A stretch of DNA of 64,000 bases, from the NCBI GenBank assembly GCA_002917075.1, contig NTMA01000006.1, forward strand, positions 682,001 to 746,000, given 5' to 3'. Position 1 is the stretch's first letter. Every line of letters begins with the position of its first letter. Below, one piece after another: positions 25,100 through 37,351 of the stretch. Made by a program: the position numbers and the translations under genes. Origin of the DNA: Hawksworthiomyces lignivorus. Taxonomy: Eukaryota; Ascomycota; Sordariomycetes; Ophiostomatales; Ophiostomataceae. Under the pieces are notes generated by a model. The model did not search any database. It was given only the letters and a program-made list of their open reading frames with translations, and was not told the DNA's origin.

Positions 25100-25451
25100 T
25101 CTCTGCCGCAGCCTTGGCCTTCTTCTTGGCCGCGGCCCGCTTGGCCTTTCTCAGCTTCTTCCGCCGCTCTCGGTCCGAGTTGTCTTCTTCGTCCTCGTCG
25201 TCCGACCCGCCGCCCAGCACCTCCTCGTCGGACAGCTCGAGGAAGGCCTCCTCCTGCTCCAGTCGCCGCCGGCGCTTGCTGCCGGGCTCGTCATCGAGCA
25301 GGATCTTGTCCTGGTCCATGAAGTAGGTCTCCTGCTCATCGGCGACATCGGCAAACGACGTAATGGGACCCAGCCGCGCATCCTTGGGGTCGTAGTCCTT
25401 GGGGCCCGACGGCTCTGCCGGCTGCCGGCTCGCCTTTCTCTTCTTGGCCAT
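23406..25451 (-). CDS. SAS10/UTP3, SSU processome component
   Basis: Nucleolar protein of the small-subunit processome, needed for 18S rRNA maturation; first described in yeast through silencing. Single exon, 681 residues. A Sas10/Utp3/C1D domain lies at about 226-305, and the C-terminal Sas10 signature near 605-681 is very clear: KNRGLSHRTLKEKK, then KKRVKFEKKKRQ and finally NNYQGERTGIKTGLVRS. Between them are long acidic (Asp/Glu) and basic (Lys/Arg) runs and Ala-rich inserts, usual for this family but expanded here. The Met at 25451 starts MAKKRKASRQ and is the first in frame. Convergent with atg15. Confidence 0.96.
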
Positions 25452-25708
25452 GGCTGAAGGTTCGAGTAGAATCGAATAGATGTTCAGCCGTCTGCTGCTT
25501 GTTGTGTGGGTGCGTCAGACGAGAAAGTACACAAATAAGAAACAAGAAATGCAAGAGAAGTCGTACAGGTGTAGACCGAAAAGCTGCACTTGGGAGAACT
25601 TTTTTTTCTGGTCCCGATAAGAAATTATCGATTAGCTTATCAGTGAAGACCCACAACCTGCTATTTGTGTACGATTAGTAATAATGGGCTCACACTTTGT
25701 GAGCCATT

Positions 25709-25778
25709 CACAGCAATTTTAGCGGCCCCCAAGCCAACGACGGGCTTACAGGTACTCTGTAAAATTTGCGCTGCTGAG
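25709..25778 (+). repeat. Imperfect direct repeat, copy 1
   Basis: Begins CACAGCAATTTTAG and ends AAAATTTGCGCTGCTGAG, as does copy 2 at 25838-25914. The middle contains CTTACAGGTA in both. Probably a small duplication or part of a dispersed noncoding element. Confidence 0.85.
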
Positions 25779-25837
25779 CTATTAGCTAATCATAAGAGTC
25801 ACCTAATGTATACTCGTACAGTGTTAGAGAGGGGTTT

Positions 25838-25914
25838 CACAGCAATTTTAGGGCCCTGCGAGCCACGATGAACTTACAGGTAGTTTAATACTTTGTAAAA
25901 TTTGCGCTGCTGAG
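25838..25914 (+). repeat. Imperfect direct repeat, copy 2
   Basis: Same ends as copy 1, with a 7-bp length difference and several substitutions. A short related stretch (ATTCACAGCAACTTTA) occurs near 27027, on the other side of the GFA gene. Confidence 0.85.
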
Positions 25915-26297
25915 GGATTTGGAGACAACACAATGTAAAGATCAAAGAAGAGACTAGAGAAGAGATCCTAGAGAAAAGTGTAGAGAGACACTGTATTGAT
26001 AGAAATGTGTAGGAGAAACACCTCTGTAACTACAAGTCGAACATACCTATCTCCCTCCCCCTTCACCCCACTCCCCCCGAGGCCAAAAAAAAGACAAACA
26101 TCCCCTTGGTCCGTTTTCAAGTCCTTTGCTTGAAGTAGGTGTGGCGCTTGCTGCGCAGGTAATAATGGCCAGGCACGAAGCGCAGCCTGTGCAGAGGTGC
26201 TCAGCGCCAGTGCCAGACTGTGTAGCGCTGGTGCCTGGTGCCCAAAGAGGAAATTTTGAAAGTGAGGATTTTCGTGTAACACACTTATTTGGTGTAT

Positions 26298-26879
26298 TTA
26301 GTACATACCACCACGATGAGGTTTCTCCCAGCTGTCCGCTTCTTTCTCATCAAGCGTGTCTAGATAATGGATCCAGCCGTTCTCATGCCATTCTCGCAGA
26401 TCAAGCCCCTGTTGCCCTGCATCTAAAGAAGTTGCATTGACGCTCAAGTAGTCATTCTTTACTTCATCAAAGCCTTCAGCCGGTATCCAGACCTTCTCTA
26501 CCTCGCCATCTATATCCATATCAACAACTCGCCCTTCGCCCGTAAGAGAAAAGCACCTGACTCCACACGTCTTGCAGAAGAACCAATGGCGGATTTTATC
26601 TTCGCAGAGATAGTCACTTAGATCATCAAATGGATCCAGCGGTGACAGGAGAATAAAATCCTTGGCTGCGTCTGCGAGACGAAGGTGGAAGAGGCCCATC
26701 TTGTGACAGGTGGTGCAATTGCACTTCCTCATTCGAATGCTGTTGGCATTCTTGGCATATATTTCGACCGTCTCGCCCGATGTCAGTGTGGGTGGAAAGC
26801 TAAGGTAAACGATATATCTGATGAAACCGCAGTGGCAGGATCCTGTGAAGGGTTTGCGTTCTTTTTGGAGAGTAGTCAT
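26298..26879 (-). CDS. GFA/CENP-V family zinc protein
   Basis: Single exon, 193 residues. Zinc ligands of the glutathione-dependent formaldehyde-activating (GFA) fold are visible: C15-H-C17 in GSCHCG, C53-N-C55-TT-C58, and C102-KT-C105 with an extra C109. The family includes S-(hydroxymethyl)glutathione synthase and many fungal relatives of unknown substrate, so I would not assign formaldehyde metabolism. The length is usual for fungal single-domain members. The small acidic C-terminal half keeps the family's tryptophans. The first Met (26879) is seven residues before the conserved KPFTGSCHCG block, so the start is well placed. Confidence 0.9.
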   Translation of the reverse strand: MTTLQKERKPFTGSCHCGFIRYIVYLSFPPTLTSGETVEIYAKNANSIRMRKCNCTTCHKMGLFHLRLADAAKDFILLSPLDPFDDLSDYLCEDKIRHWFFCKTCGVRCFSLTGEGRVVDMDIDGEVEKVWIPAEGFDEVKNDYLSVNATSLDAGQQGLDLREWHENGWIHYLDTLDEKEADSWEKPHRGGMY

Positions 26880-27637
26880 GGTTTGGAAGAGTGATTTTCA
26901 CATTCAGGGATTCATTGAAAAACCAAGAGAAAGAATTGAAGACGGAGTCGCAATGAAAAATTTGAGCATGCCAATGTCTGAAGCTTACTATTCAATTCAT
27001 ATGGCACGTCGTAAGCTTCCGTTCATTCACAGCAACTTTACTCCGTAGACCCTTCTGAGGCTCTCAACATTCAGGGGAATCAAACTAAACCCTTTATGAA
27101 ATTAAAGGCGTAGGCAGCATTCGCAGTCGGTCTGCAGTTGAGGAATGCTACGCAAGACACATTGCCAGAGTGAGCTCGCAAATGCACAGACGCGAAAGGA
27201 CAGCTTCAAATAGTCTGCTTTTCTTGTCTTTTTTCCTCCAGACAAGCCACTGCAGCTTCTCTTTCACTCTGATTTTTCATTCTCTGAAACGAGGCTGCTT
27301 TGTGATCAGGCCGTCCACTCTTCATCTTCTGGCAAAGACTACTGGCCGAATTCCGTTATATTAGCCCCACATTTTCTGTTCCCCTAATTCGCAGTAATGC
27401 TCCCTACAGCTCATAAGATTAAGCTCCCCCACAAGCTCTGCTCTGCTCTGCTGGGGATGAAATCTCACTGGGAAAAATGACATGGGGAGAGAGAGGGAGA
27501 GAGTGAGACGAGACCGACCCTCCTGTCAGACTGATTGACTCGTATATTTCGACGACAACGCGTCTCACTCACGCTAGAAAATATATACATATTAAAAAAA
27601 AAAAACACAACCGCCAGGCAAAGCTGATGCTCCTGCT
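26880..27637. other. Divergent intergenic region between GFA and TSC10 genes
   Basis: No coding signal. Short A-run and GA-rich simple sequence near 27485-27610, just before the TSC10 start. Confidence 0.6.
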
Positions 27638-28860
27638 ATGCCAATGCCCAGCAGCTCCTCTTCTGTTGTTCTCGCCTCAGCAGGTATTGCCGGTGTGTCG
27701 CTAGTTGCAGCAGCAGCTATGGGTCTGTTTGGCAAGAATCACATGCCCGTCGACGGCAAGGTGCGTTTTCCAAGATGCCGATTGGCGTGACACTTCCGCA
27801 GGACATACGCTCCCGATTCTGACCAATTGGCCCGCAACAGACCGTCCTCTTGACGGGCGCCTCCGAGGGCATGGGCCGGGCGGCCGCCAAGCAGCTGGCC
27901 GCCCAGGGCGCCAACGTCATCGTCGTGGCGCGGAACGTGGGCCGGCTCGAGGAGACCGTGGCCGAGATCAAGGTGAGAGAAGACAAGAGAGAGAGAGAGA
28001 GAGAGAGCGCGAGAGCAAGTGTTTTTTTTTTTTCTTGCCGGCTGACATGATGCGCACAGGCCGCCGCCAAGTCCACGACGCAGCGCTTCCACTACATCGC
28101 GGCGGACGTGGCGCTGCCCGACTACGCGGCGGCGGTGGTGGCGGACGCGCTGGCGTGGAACGGCGGGCGGCCCCTGGACGTGGTGTGGTGCGTGGCGGGC
28201 CTGTCGACGCCGATGCTGTGGGCCGAGGAGCCGCGCGACGTGGCGCTGGGCGCGAGCCGCCGCAACATGGACGTCAACTACTGGGGCGCCGCCGAGATGG
28301 CCCACGCCGTGCTGCGCGAGTGGCTGCGGCCCGAGGCCCCCTACGCGGCCCCGCGCCACCTCGTCTTCACCGCCTCCGTGCTGGCCCTGTTCGGCATCGT
28401 CGGCTACGCGCCCTACACCCCCTCCAAGTGGGCCCTGCGCGGCCTCGCCGACACCCTCGCCCAGGAGGTCCTGCTCTACGCCGACACCAACCCCGTCCGC
28501 GTCGCCGTCGTCTACCCGGGCACCATCCTCAGCCCCGGGCTGCAGCGCGAGAACCGCACCAAGCCCGCCGTCACCCTGCAGCTCGAGAAGGACGACCCCC
28601 AGCTCACCCCGGACCAGGTCGCCGCCGCCGCCATCCGCGGCCTCCAGCGCGGCGACCACTTTGTCACCGTCTCCTGGCTCGGCGACCTCATGCGCTGGGG
28701 CGTCCTCGGCGGCTCCCCCCGCAACAACGTCCTCCTCGACACCCTCGGCGCCTACCTCACCACCTTTATCATGTTCTTCGTCCTCTGGTGGATGCACGGC
28801 GACATCCGCGCCTTCGCCCGCAAGCACGGCCACCCGGCCACCTACAAGAAGACGGAGTGA
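27638..28860 (+). CDS. 3-ketodihydrosphingosine reductase (TSC10/KSR)
   Basis: Endoplasmic-reticulum short-chain dehydrogenase that reduces 3-ketosphinganine to sphinganine with NADPH, the second step of sphingolipid synthesis. Exons 27638-27760, 27841-27972 and 28060-28860, all phase 0, give 351 residues. A hydrophobic N-terminal segment (about 8-30) precedes the Rossmann fold. The nucleotide-binding motif is TGASEGMG (about residues 46-53); the catalytic Ser is in FTASVLALFG and the YxxxK pair in YTPSKWALRG. The block NYWGAAEMAHAV and a hydrophobic segment near the C-terminus (TLGAYLTTFIMFFVLWW) are characteristic of this family rather than general SDRs. Convergent with URB2, 283 bp apart. 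Confidence 0.93.
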
Positions 28861-29143
28861 AGGGGGGGGCCGGGGGGGGCCAAAAATGGGAGGGTTGGGC
28901 GTACTGTGTAGCGCCCCAGTGTAATGGATACGAGGATGTTAATTTATTTGTTCGCGCATGTAATAATCTGTCACAGGCTTTGTTCACTCTGGTGCAAAAA
29001 AGAGGCCGAAAAGGGATCCTAGTCTAAAAAAAAGTAATATGATGAAATTGTAAATGGATGGATATCGCTGTTCTATATATGCATTAAAAGTTAAAAAGGA
29101 ATACCCAAACGACAATAAAAAAATACACAGAAAGGCCGGCCCG

Positions 29144-32100
29144 CTATACCCCCTTCCACTTGCCAAACTGCAGCCAGCGCCGGTACAGGTCCCTGAAGAG
29201 CGCCCGGCCGCCCGCATCCGCCGCGTCGTTGAGCAGCCGCCGTGTCTCATCCGGCGTGATGGTCAGGATCGAGAAGAGGCCCGGCTCCAGCGCCGCCCGC
29301 ACCCCGCGCGGCACCACGGCGCCGTCGATCTGCAGCTTGAGGTACGACATCAGCACTAGATACATGTGCCGACCCGCCGAGCGCTTGGCCGCGTCCGTGG
29401 CCGAGTGCAACACGGCGGGTCCGTCGTGACTAGCACCCCCCCGCCGCGCCGTCAGCATCGTCACAGCCGCCGTCGACGGCTCGCAGACGAGCTCCAGCAG
29501 GCGCGCGAAGCGCTTGGCCTGCGGCACCCAGGCGTCTGCAGCGGCAGCAGCGGCGGGGGCAGAAGAAGAGGCGGAGGCGAAGACGGCGGCGGGGATGCTG
29601 GCCACCCCGTCCGCCACGACTGCCGCGTTCACATACTCCCACCGCGCTGCCTCTTCTGCGTCCTCATCCTGCTGCACCCTGCTCGTCTTTCTTGTTCCTG
29701 CTGCTGCTGCCGCCGCCGTCGCGCCGCCCTGCGCCCCGGTGACCAGCAGCCGCTCCAGCAGCGCCTGCAGCGTGACCACCAGCAGGTGGAACCGGCCCTC
29801 CAGGCGCACCCGGTGCCGCCTCAGCACGGCCTCGACGAGCCCGCACGCGCTGTCGTATGCTGTTGCCGACGCCCGCACGCGGTCGTTTGCGCTGCGGCCC
29901 TCGTCGCTCTCGTCGTCGCCGTCCTCGTGCTCTTCCGCCCGCTCCACGCTCACCAGCAGCGCCGCCGCGCTCAGCGTCGTGTCCACGTTCCACTGGCCCA
30001 TGGCCGCCGCCGCCGCCCGGTCGTCTAGCAGCAGCGTGCGCAGCGTCTGCGCCAGCAGCCGACACTCGGTCGCGCTGCGAGCCCGGGGCAGCCGCCGCGC
30101 CAGCCGGCTGTGCGCTGTGCCGAGCCCGAACAGGCCGTCCGCCGTCTTGGTCGCCGCGCCCCCGGGCACCTCCAGCAGCCGGCCCAGCACGTACTGCAGG
30201 GCCAGCAGCGGCCCGATAGTCGTCGTCGTCGTCGTTGCTGTTGTCGGTTTACTCTCGAGCGCCGCCACGAGGTCGCGCATATACGACACTAGCGCTTCCT
30301 GGTCGCAGCCGCGCGTCGCACCCGCTAGGTAGTCGCGCAGCAGGTCGCTGTCGATGAGCAAAGATGCCGCCGTGGCATGCGAGCCAGCGTCAACGTCGTC
30401 TTTCCCAGCACCATCGTCGCCGTTCGCAAACAGCCCCTGGAAGTGCACCTCCCGCGCGGCCGTGCCGTCCTGGCGCGGCGCGTAGCGGACAGCAAACGCC
30501 TTCCATTTCCAGCCCACCTTTTGGTTCTGGCTGCACATCGTCTCCGCAATCGACGCCATTTTCTCCGTCAGCGCGCCAAAGTTTTTCTGCTGGCTCAGCT
30601 GCGCCTGCAGGTCGCTGGCCTTTGCTGCTTCAAAAGCGAGAAGCAGCGACACGGGCAGAGATTCGTGCCCGCCCGTCCCATCCGTCGTCCCGGTCATTTC
30701 AACGTCCTCTGCGTCATCTGCGTGCCTGCTGATCTGGTCCACAATCAGCGAGGCGAGTGCCTTTTTTGTCTCTGTGATCCGGAATGTGTCAAGTTTTGCA
30801 GCTGGGAAGCTTTCCAGGCCCAGCAGTCGGGCTTGGAGGAAAATGAGCTGGAGGTTGACGGGAAGTGCGTCCACCTCGTATACGAACGCTTCCATCAGTC
30901 CAGATTTCACTGCGGCCGTAGCCAGTTGCTGGAGACGATCGAAGATGCTCAGAGCAGTCTTTGGGGGCGCAGATTCGGCGGCTGCTTGTACGGCTTCGCC
31001 CAGAGAAACAAGGTGACCAAACGTCAGATCCTAGTTCCAGTTAGAAATCAAGGAAAAGCAAAAAGACGGCGAAAGATATAGCACGGGAAGACTCACATTG
31101 AACGACTTTCTTCCAACTACCTTCATAAGCAAGTCGAGAATGAGCACCGCATCGTCGATGCCGATGGCTGGCATTGCCTTACCGCCCTTTTGTCCTGGAG
31201 AGAGCAGCGCAGAGGCGATCCTCTCTTGCAGCGAGCGCGTCAGAAGATGCGCTGGCGTGCGAAGGAGCCCGCTGATGGCGTATCTAAACTCTGGCCCCGG
31301 TTCGCGATCCGCTTCCTCGAGCAGCTTAACATACCTCTCCGTGACGGCACCCGTAATCTTGTCATTCTGTAGGCTCGTGACATTTGAGAAGAGAGCTCCT
31401 GCAATAGCGTGCCCATCCTTTCCAGTAGCTCCTCTTGAAGCAAGCTCCGACTGCCACAACAGCAAGCTGTCAAGAAGCTCCGACGGCTCTTTGCTGCTCT
31501 TGACCATTTCGCTGTGCAAGAATCAGTATGTTGTTCGAGAGTAAGGCGTAGAGGCGAGAAGCCCAAAATGGAACAAAAACTTACTCGACAAAACGGGAAG
31601 AGCCGCACAGCATCCATCCTACGTATGTCGCCGCGGTGCCAACATGAGAGTGAAAGTCGCGTCGGCGAAGCCACCTGTCGCTAGCATATCCTTCTATGTA
31701 ACCAGACACCACGTCCATGGGGTCGTATGCTGCGACGTTCTCCGCCGACACGGCTGCCTGAATGCGTCGGAAAAAGTCCCAGGTCACGTCGCAGGCCTCC
31801 TGCTGGACGGGGCCCCCGTGCCGGAGGGCCATCCAGAGGGCGAACGAGCAGACAAAGGCCTCGAAGGTGACATCGTCGAAAGTCAGCTCGTTCTGGCTCC
31901 GGGCCGCGCTCTTGAGGGAAGCCGCCACGGCCGCCCAGATGCGCTCGGCCTCGGCGAACCCGACCCACGCGAGCGTGCGCGTGACGAGCCGCCAGCGCGC
32001 GGCCCCAATGCCGTGCGACATCTTGGCTGGCAGCTCGGCGTCTTTGAGGACGGCGTCGAGCATCCGCGTCTGCACGGCGTCGGCGTAGGCCTCGAGGTGG

Positions 32101-33920
32101 ATGCCGGCGCCGATGGCATCGAACACCACGAGCCGGGCCACGGCGGCGCATGCCGTCTCGCTGTCGTCCCGCACCAGCAGCTGGTCGAGCAAGGCCAGCA
32201 GCTGCTCCTTGGTCAGCGCCGACTGCAGCAGGCACGCCACGGCCGCGCGGACGCGGATGTGGAGCCAGGCGCTCGACAGGCCCATGAAGTCAAATTCCGG
32301 AATGCCGCGGTGGGCGGCGATGGCCCGGTACCAGCGCACGACAAACGTCGACAGGTTGCGGGCCTTTGCGAAGCCCCGCGCCAGGGCGACAAGGAACCGG
32401 GGGGCTGCGTCGAAGTCTTGGAGGGTGGGCATCGCGGGCGCCAGCGGCGGCTGGTCGAGCCGCTGGAGCACGTCCTCTAGCAGCGCCGCACCGTCCGCAC
32501 CGACGACAAAGATGTCGGCGTCGCAGCGGGCCACGGCCGCGAGCAGCGGCCAGTCAGCAGCCTCGGCCTCGTCTGGGTCAGACCGCCCGCCCGGCAGCGC
32601 GCACACGCGACATATGCGGTGCAGCGTGGCCGACGACGGCGCCACGCCGCGCCGCGCCGCCATATCGAGCAGCTGGGCTAGTAGATCGTTGCGCTCCTCG
32701 GCCGGCCCCGCCCACGTCTCGATCAGCGGCTCCTGGATTGCGTCGAGCACCGCCTGCAGCCAGCGGTCGTTGTCCCGGCTGGCGGCCGCCGCGCCGCCCG
32801 CAAGCAGCGGCGGTGCGTGCAGCGCGAGGTGCAGCAGCACGCAGGCGCGCACGGCCGTCTCGCTCGCCGCGGCGCCGTCGCCGCTGGACGCGTCGCCCAA
32901 GGCCACTATCAAGTTCTGCATCTCTCCGCGGTTCACGTACGCCGCGCGCGCTGGCAGCACGAGGCTGTCGGCAAAGAAGCGCTGCAGCCCTGCTGTCCAG
33001 CGGCGCCGCACCTCCGTCGCGTGCAGAGACGGCAGCACGTCGCTAGAATCGGACGGCAAGTCCAAAAGGCAGCCGAGCATGGTGCAGCCGATGGGCGACA
33101 GGTGCTGGGCCACCTCAAAGGCGTCAGTGGGACCCTGGAAGTGCAGATTCCAAAGGGTAGCGATGGTGGCGATCCAGGTCTCTTGGCCGTCGAGGCGGGA
33201 CTCCGCCTCGTCCGCTCTGCCATCGCCGCTGCCGTCGTTAGCTATCCCAAAGCCCCTTGCCAAGGCCTGGTCACAGAGCCGCAGGAGGGGCGCAAGCAGC
33301 GCGATAGACTCCGTCGCAGATGTGCTGAAGAGGGACTTGATGTGTTCGGCGCCCATTCTGTCATGGGGCGAGGGAGCAGCGGCAGTCGCTTTGCTCTCGT
33401 CGAGGCGTCCTACGAGCACGCGGAGGGCGGCGAAGAGAGCAGCAGCCGTAGCAAGGCACTGCTGTGGCTCACGCAGCACGCTCAAGTCGAACGGGCCCTC
33501 CTGCCACTTCTTCCTCTTGCGGGGGGTCGCTGAATTCGCCGCCTCGGAAGAAGGAGCCGCTGCCGCAGTTGCCAAGTCCTGGGCGGTCTGCTGCAGCACG
33601 GCGATAAACCGACGGTCCGCCAACGACTTGGCTAGAGAGAACACAGGGATCCGTTGGAAGACGCATGCAAGAATGTGCCATGTCAGGGGCCAGCGGCGGA
33701 GCGTCTCGGCTTCGGCAGCTGCGGCGCCAGAGGCATTCATGCCCCGGAGGAGCCAGCGAAGGGCGACCGCCTCGGCGGCATAGAAGCGGCCCGTTGTGTC
33801 GTTTGCGCTCGCAGATGTCGCAGCCAAGGCATCCCAGAGCCGTGTCAGCTTAGAAACCACCGTCTGAGGCCCGTCCTGGTCCAGTGCCCGGGCCGCCTTG
33901 ACGAGAGCGGCCTCGGCCAT
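29144..33920 (-). CDS. URB2/NPA2-like 60S ribosome biogenesis factor
   Basis: Nucleolar helical-repeat protein acting with Npa1 and Dbp6 in early pre-60S particles. Minus-strand exons 33920-31585, 31511-31097 and 31030-29144 give 1545 residues. Junctions: FV(GA|C)EMVKSSKEP (donor GTAAGT, acceptor CACAG), then KSFN|DLTFGHL (donor GTGAGT, acceptor CTAG). The Urb2/Npa2 C-terminal domain occupies the last 230 or so residues, with RHMYLVLMSYLKLQ, RAALEPGLFSIL and a Phe-Gly-Lys-Trp-Lys-Gly-Val end typical of the family. The rest is Leu/Ala-rich helical sequence with no other domain I can name. Start: the first ATG in the open frame, MAEAALVKAA. Length matches filamentous-fungal orthologues. Confidence 0.92.
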
Positions 33921-34873
33921 GGCGGTCGTGGCGAGTTGAAGTTGAAATTGAGAGATGCTCCGCTCGGTACGCAGAAGAGCCCAATGCCTCTTTTTTTGCA
34001 ATAGTAGGTACACCTATGTCTCAAATTTTAGTCATATCCGAAGACTGACGTCTTCATTTTTCATCAGAGGTTCGTATGACCTGGAAAGAAGAAGGCAAAA
34101 TTCAACAAGAAGTCGAAATTTCAGAGAGAGTCTCCACTATAAAGTGAAGCTTCACCAGCGCAGAAAAAAAAAGTTTAGCGACCAAAAAAATTCTGCCGGT
34201 TTTTCTAGCTGCACGTCTTTGGCTGAACAGCTTAGATCTCTCTCACCGCTTTTGCCCCAGATTGGTAGACTTGTGGGCCGTAAGGTCTAATAGCAACTTA
34301 TAGTGTATTTTTTCTATAAATATAGTGTCTTCTAGAGTTCAGTACAAACGCTAGAAGCAGTTCGCGAAAACTACCTCCTCGTAGAATGACGGACGAGCAT
34401 CAAGTACGGCGACGCCATTTTGCAGCACCAACCATGGCTTAGGGCGGGAGCGAGGATACACAGTTTTCCTAGGAAGAGACATGCATATCCAAATGTCCAG
34501 GACGACGGATAGGAGGTGAACGAGCAGGTTTCCCTCCTTTCATGAATTTCCCCATTCCTGTAGTGGTACACATAATAAATTCCTTCCACTCAACCTGCCA
34601 GCATGATGTCAGTCGCCAGGGCCTTGAGACACCTCTGTATTTCTTTTTTACAATGGCAATTATTATATCTACATGATATATACTGAGTCAATTTATTTGA
34701 GAGTGTCCCAGACATTCTGCACAATACCATTTGGGACCTGCAAAATCCCTCCAGCATTAAAATGGACGATTGGCTAGGCAAATCTAAATCGTCTCTAGTC
34801 ACAAACCCCATGGATTGTGTCTCTTCCACAAATTGCGGGCAGTGTCCCTAACGAGGTCACTTGCTTAGGGGCG
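33921..34873. other. Intergenic between URB2 start and HET gene stop
   Basis: AT-rich, no convincing gene. Both neighbours are on the minus strand, so this is the promoter of URB2 and the 3' region of the HET gene. Confidence 0.55.
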
Positions 34874-37351
34874 TCATATCAAGTTAACGAGAGACCGCCC
34901 AGTTCCCAGGAAGACGATAGGATCTAAGTTCGTGATGAGTCCGAGCCGCTCCCAGGCGACGCCTCCTGGGTGCCGCATCGAGCGGCCAAGCAAAAGGCCG
35001 ACCCAACGCAGCTTCCGTCGTCCTAGCAAAAGGCAGACGCAGTCAGCCTGCCACCTAGTCCTCGGCGGCTTCTCGCCATAAGGGAGCCGCACCGCGGTGG
35101 CCGAGCCCCCGTCACGCCACACCGTGAGGGGGACGTCGGGGTCGAGGGAGCAGGAAAATAAGGAGACGTCGCGGACCCTGTATTCATAAGAGAACTCGTC
35201 CTCCGGCGCCAGCGGCGGCTCCAAGGTGCACATTAGCTCGACGACGCTGGTGAAGCCGAGTATCGTGATCATCTCGGACGCGGGGTCGACGTGAACAATT
35301 TGCAGGTCGTACACCAGGGGGTCCGGGTCCTTAGCTATGGTCTTGGCCGTGGCGTACGAGATGACTGCGTCCACGCTGGCCCAGCTCCAGGTGGGCGCAT
35401 AGTGTCCCGGGTTCATGCGCTTCCGGCGGTGCGGCCCAATGTCTGGGTACTCGGTCCTCCAGGCCAGGCCCTCGACCAGCATGTCGGCCCAGAGCGCCCA
35501 GTGCGGCGTCCAGCCGCGTTGCTGCTGGATGCGCCGCATGACGGCTTCGATCGCGGGCAGCCTGTCCGAGGGCCGCGTGATGTCACGCCGCGTAAATTCC
35601 TCCACCAGGCCTAGCCAGGCGTCGTGTGACAGCTGGTCGTCGATCTGTGCGGACCACGAGGGACCCGTGTCGCCCGGGCCAGCGCCCTCCCAGACAGAGT
35701 GGCGGCGGCACTCGAACTTGAGCTGCGAAGGCGTGAAAAAGACGGTCCGAGCTGACAGGAGCCGTTCCTGCCAGGTCCAGGCGCGGCTCGAGATGCGGCC
35801 ATAATTGCCGCCGCGCGTGCTGCTGCCCACTTCATAGGGCCGCCGCCGCACGCCGACGTACACGGTGCCGATGTTGAGAATGTTCATGTATAGGTCGGTC
35901 GACAGACGCCACATTTTGTCGCGTTCCGCAGCGATGCGGTCATTCTCCGAGGCCGCCGTCGCCGCCGCGATGGTGAACATGGCGTTGCCGTAGATGGCGC
36001 CCATCTGAGATGCATTGTCCTTGAAGTCGCTGTCGTCGCCCTGGAGGATGCACAGCCGGTCGATCCAGACATATCTGATGCCCATCAGCAGCGCGCAGTC
36101 CACGACATCCTGGAAGAGGGGGGGCAGGCTGTCGTACGGGATGCCGGCCTTCATGGCAGGGAGCGTGGACGCATTCGCGAGAAGCGTGTCGGGGCTGACC
36201 GGGCCCCAGCAGTAGCTCAGTGCAATGTATCGCCCGCGTGTGCCGCTCGGCGGCTCGACGAGCCGCAGCCGGCGGGGCCTGTCTTGCACCAAGATGACGC
36301 GGCTTGGCAGCACGGGCGGTGGTTGTCCGTCCGGGCCGCATTTGTGCTCCCTCATGCACGTCACTACGTTCTGACGGATAAATTCGAAGCATCCTTGGCT
36401 GAAGCTGTGCCTTTCTATCTGTCGCGCAACGCCCAAGTGCGCCACGACCGGAGCAAGCATGGCATCTATTCAAAGATTAATGGTCCACGATTCTTATGCA
36501 CCACAGCTTTGGACACATCTCTCTATGCTCTACTTCTCATCCGACCATGGAATCACAATTTTTCTTAAAAAAAATAACGTACCTCCAGCCGACTTTGGCG
36601 CCAAAGCATGCAGAGGCCGATAGATCTCAACTTGAATCGGTACAGTTGGCTTGTCAAAAACTACTTCGCTGATAAGATTAAAGGTGCTACCTTGGTCCAA
36701 TACCGTGCCAAATTTCTCAGCGACTTCTCTTCTCGATATGCTATGTGTGAGGATCTTGCCAAAATGCAGACGCGCTACGGCCGGCAGGCCCCGCGCCAGA
36801 AAGAGATAGATGAACGACGATCTTGCATCCTGCCAGCCAGGCTGTACCATGTTGAACGCGAATCGGATTATAGCGCAGAAATGGCATCCGCGGTCTTCGG
36901 TCCCGCGCAGCGCACTCGGGTCGCTGATGGTGACTTTTCCTACCGGTGTTCCCGCTGGAACATTGTACTCCCATCGGATCCATGACGGTCTCGACCCCTC
37001 GCTATTTCGCGGCACTAAGGCCGCGTCCAGATTGTAGCACACCGGGCAGGTTGGGGCTGGCAATATCTTCATCGAGCTTCTAAGAGCATCCAGAGCCGCA
37101 GCATCTGACGCTGGCGCTGCAAGAAGCCCAGCGAGATCAGAAACCTGCACCTTCCCGACAAGGGCAGCTTGAATACTCAGCCGGCCTTGTTGTCCGCCCG
37201 CCGATGACACCTGTTCGGGTCGAGGTGCGCAAGACGATGCATGCTGCGACACTGTTGAGGGTTCTGTATGTTCTGGCCCTCCGCTGACAAGCGGCGTATC
37301 CGTCTCGCCTTTCTTTCCCGAAAGTTTTTGCCCGGCACTCTCCATCATCAA
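34874..37351 (-). CDS. HET-domain protein
   Basis: HET domains trigger cell death in fungal heterokaryon incompatibility; many paralogues have unknown partners. Minus-strand exons 37351-36583 and 36465-34874, with a 117-bp intron (donor GTACGT, acceptor AATAG), give 786 residues; the junction restores KSAGDAMLAPVV. The N-terminal half carries CPVCYNLDAALV (about 105-115) and GCHFCAII, paired cysteines common before HET domains. The HET domain (about 336-480) shows YIALSYCWG, YVWIDRLCILQGD and GAIYGNAMFTIAAA, then SSRAWTWQERLLSAR. The usual ICIDQ block reads LCILQ here, as in many family members. The C-terminal region has PTWSWASVD, again typical. Biological partner unknown. Confidence 0.92.

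Larger units (their letters stand above)
25452..26297. other. Intergenic with a duplicated segment
   Basis: Upstream of the SAS10 gene and downstream of the GFA gene; no coding signal. Contains an imperfect direct repeat of about 70-77 bp (25709-25778 and 25838-25914). Confidence 0.6.

Noticed and set aside
27705..29027. 440-residue plus-strand frame and 364-residue minus-strand frame over TSC10
   Set aside because: Both cross the TSC10 introns and lack domain content; the spliced reductase explains the locus.
32101..33783. 560-residue plus-strand frame antisense to URB2
   Set aside because: Ser/Arg/Ala-rich shadow of a GC-rich exon; no motifs.
34590..34829. 79-codon minus-strand frame downstream of the HET gene
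   Set aside because: Separated from the HET gene by its stop codon; no motif and no splice link seen.
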